Shown here: positions 14,291 through 15,712 of the stretch, piece by piece
How the letters are laid out: each line of letters opens with the position of its first letter
Numbering within the stretch: position 1 is the first letter of the stretch
DNA from: Coriobacteriaceae bacterium AM113-163
Lineage (GTDB): Bacteria; Actinomycetota; Coriobacteriia; Coriobacteriales; Coriobacteriaceae
Direction of reading: 5' to 3'
DNA length: 15,712 nucleotides
Assembly: GCA_027673765.1 (NCBI GenBank)
Contig: JAQDWB010000030.1
Location: 1-15,712, forward strand
Notes under the pieces: generated by a model
The model's input: the letters and a program-made list of their open reading frames with translations, nothing else
The model's database searches: none
Told to the model about the DNA's origin: nothing
Translations under genes and position numbers: made by a program

Positions 14291-15499
14291 TTAGAAGAGC
14301 GAATTCTCAATTAGATCAATAATCGTGTCGTCTTCCGTGCGGTTTTCATCGATTTTTGCGGACATGTCGCATTCCCAAGGCCCATTGATTTCCTCAGCAA
14401 GGGCCCCGACGTGTTGCATGTCGTCGGGTTCGGGCACATCGTTGATGCTCGGGTCATCAGCTTGCGGATATTGGCTTGCAATTTCGCGCTTGGCGGCCTC
14501 TTCTTCTTTGAGTGTCTCCAGGACGCGGCGACCGTATTCGAAGTAGCGCCGCAAGACAAATTGACGAAGAGTTTCTTGCAGGATGGCGAAGTTATCCGGG
14601 AGTCGACCGGGCCATATCTTCTCGCGAATGCGAATCGCTTCCATGACCCGTCTAAAAGCGGACTGCTTGAAAAACGAATGACGACTAACTGTGATAACGG
14701 CATATCCCATGTTTCGCAGCGTGTTTCGGCGTTCCTCGTCAATTGATTGCTGTTCGGGCTCGTCGTGGTAAAAGCCGTTGTATTCGATATCGGTCATCGA
14801 ATTTTCGAGCAGCGCGTCGAGGTAGAAAACCGTCCGTCGCGTTAGGGCGGCGTATCTTTTGGGGACTGGGATCGGATAGTCCGTTTTGATAGCGCGTATG
14901 GCTAAGCCACCCATTGACTTGGGCATCGTCAGCATCATGACAAACGCCGTTTCGAGTGGGGAGCGACAGCCTTCGCGTACATAAGAAAGTGCCTTAAGTG
15001 CTTTATTAGATCCACGATACCCCGATGCCTCTGAAAAGAAGGCTCTGAGCTCTTCAACGCTGGTTAGGGCTGGGCGCTCGCGATATTGAGTTTCGTCGGA
15101 CGTTCCAAGCGCGTAGGAACCGCAGATTTCAAAGTAATACTCAACGAGCTCCGAAAGGTTGAGGTCGGCTGCTGCTTCTAATGCGCACAGCTTGATATCG
15201 ACGATGTAGACGTTCGGCTCGAGTTCTAGGTAGCTTTCTGCATCAAACGTATAGCGCGTGCAGTGGCAGATGCAGCCCTTGCGGTGCCTTTTGGCATTAT
15301 TGGAAAACGTCAGCACATGGATGCGTTCAGAATCGACATTCTTTCTGTTGAGCCATGCTCGTGCCGCTTCCAGGTCGGACGTGGTCGGCGCAGACACCCT
15401 GATCTTTTCCATAGGTATGGGATCGGTCGCGTAGCTTGCGAGCGAGTTGGCTGTTTGGTATACAGCACGTGCCGTGGTATGTGACAGAATGATTCCCAT
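14291..15499 (-). CDS. Uncharacterised protein with PD-(D/E)XK nuclease-like core (DUF559/Vsr-like)
   Basis: This 402-residue protein has no function that I can name. Its middle (about 180-290) resembles the restriction-endonuclease fold of DUF559/Vsr-like proteins: E183 in SPLE, D228 in FYLDALL, then IEYNGFYHD with E239 and N241, followed by DEERRNTLRNMGYAVITVSRHSF. The usual lysine or aspartate position holds N241, so activity is uncertain. The N-terminal half includes ILSHTTA and a cysteine cluster CICHC (76-80). The C-terminus (about 345-402) is acidic and likely disordered. Related proteins beginning with ILSHTTA are common in Coriobacteriia, as far as I recall. The start is uncertain: 15499 is preferred, but neither it nor 15529 has a clear ribosome site. 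Lower GC than the rest of the window hints at horizontal acquisition. Confidence 0.7.
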   Translation of the reverse strand: MGIILSHTTARAVYQTANSLASYATDPIPMEKIRVSAPTTSDLEAARAWLNRKNVDSERIHVLTFSNNAKRHRKGCICHCTRYTFDAESYLELEPNVYIVDIKLCALEAAADLNLSELVEYYFEICGSYALGTSDETQYRERPALTSVEELRAFFSEASGYRGSNKALKALSYVREGCRSPLETAFVMMLTMPKSMGGLAIRAIKTDYPIPVPKRYAALTRRTVFYLDALLENSMTDIEYNGFYHDEPEQQSIDEERRNTLRNMGYAVITVSRHSFFKQSAFRRVMEAIRIREKIWPGRLPDNFAILQETLRQFVLRRYFEYGRRVLETLKEEEAAKREIASQYPQADDPSINDVPEPDDMQHVGALAEEINGPWECDMSAKIDENRTEDDTIIDLIENSLF

Positions 15500-15531
15500 A
15501 CGCGCATGATGGCATAGCGGACGCCGCATAC

Positions 15532-15547
15532 GCCCGAAACTTCGGGC
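15532..15547. promoter_or_regulatory. Short perfect hairpin upstream of the nuclease-like gene
   Basis: GCCCGAA-AC-TTCGGGC is a perfect 7-bp dyad with a 2-nt spacer. Its near edge is 3 nt upstream of the alternative start at 15529, where it would block ribosome access, which favours the start at 15499. It could also be a protein-binding dyad. Confidence 0.4.
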
Positions 15548-15607
15548 AACGGTATTGGGGCGCGGCTTATCTTCTGCGAACGGTGGGTTTTTGAGCTGTC
15601 GTATTGA

Positions 15608-15652
15608 GGGAGCAGCTTCGGCTGGGGAGGTTTCTGCTGGCTGCCCCTTTTT
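15608..15652 (+). terminator. Terminator-like hairpin, plus strand
   Basis: GGGAGCAGC (15608-15616) can pair with GCTGCCC (15640-15646) with a bulge, and the second arm leads into TTTTT (15648-15652). CAGC-TTCG-GCTG (15613-15624) is a competing small stem-loop. No plus-strand gene precedes it, so its role is unclear. The rest of 15548-15673 holds nothing else that I recognise. Confidence 0.3.
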
Positions 15653-15673
15653 GGCGAACTTTAGTTGCGGATT

Positions 15674-15712
15674 GGTAGCGCGCAGAGATGTGGTGTAAGA
15701 GGCGGGGCATGC
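15674..15712. repeat. Terminal inverted repeat, right copy
   Basis: This is the exact reverse complement of bases 1-39. It ends in GCATGC at the window edge. Sequences internal to the two copies (TTTATGAC on the left, CCGCAACT read inward on the right) are unrelated, so the repeat boundary is sharp. Confidence 0.95.

Noticed and set aside
14110..14310. Small 66-codon minus-strand frame after the nuclease-like gene
   Set aside because: It has a TTG start without a ribosome site, overlaps the end of the upstream gene and matches no family I know; kept only as part of the intergenic description.
1..15712. Linear plasmid or phage with terminal repeats
   Set aside because: All genes are ordinary chromosomal ones; no replication, partition, packaging or telomere-resolution gene is present, so the inverted ends are better explained by a repeat or assembly break.

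Overview
The window looks like chromosomal DNA from a high-GC member of the Coriobacteriia (Actinomycetota), most likely Collinsella or a close relative. This rests on strong G/C-ending codon use, Shine-Dalgarno starts, and a familiar set of genes: DegV, PepV, PstSCAB, Uup-like ABC-F, Cof phosphatase, DtxR, and a zinc/cadmium P-type ATPase with a SmtB-like repressor. No search was run, so the genus is inferred. I see no tRNA, rRNA, CRISPR array, transposase or phage gene.

Layout. Positions 1-444 carry no gene I can support but hold several hairpins. degV (445-1305, minus) diverges from a HAD phosphatase (1462-2124) and a PepV/Sapep-type dipeptidase (2179-3615), both plus. A compound hairpin terminator follows. 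The phosphate importer operon pstS-pstC-pstA-pstB (3909-7568) is tightly packed, with 8-nt and 4-nt overlaps, and ends at a strong terminator; no phoU follows. Next is a two-gene unit, a Uup-like ABC-F ATPase (7774-9633) and a Cof-type HAD phosphatase (9640-10410), then a DtxR-family regulator (10599-10976). A nested palindrome of about 130 nt separates that regulator from a convergent metal-efflux block.

The metal block is on the minus strand: SmtB/ArsR-type repressor (13536-13901), a free-standing HMA metallochaperone-like protein (13254-13472) and a P1B-2 ATPase (11201-13153) that has a lysine-rich tail where an HMA domain often sits. The repressor promoter is near-consensus (TTGACA-N16-TATAAT) with an operator inside its spacer. 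A perfect inverted copy of that operator lies in the leader, and a third, diverged copy covers the likely -10 of the ATPase gene. This gives a readable zinc/cadmium/lead-responsive regulon: repressor released by metal, then chaperone and exporter made.

The right end (13976-15712) has visibly lower GC and carries a protein with a PD-(D/E)XK nuclease-like core (DUF559/Vsr-like), plus an intergenic pair of inverted coding-like motifs. The first and last 39 bases are exact reverse complements, each ending at the palindrome GCATGC, so both ends sit in the same repeat. The most informative signals are the three-operator metal switch, the terminal inverted repeats and the large structured intergenic elements.
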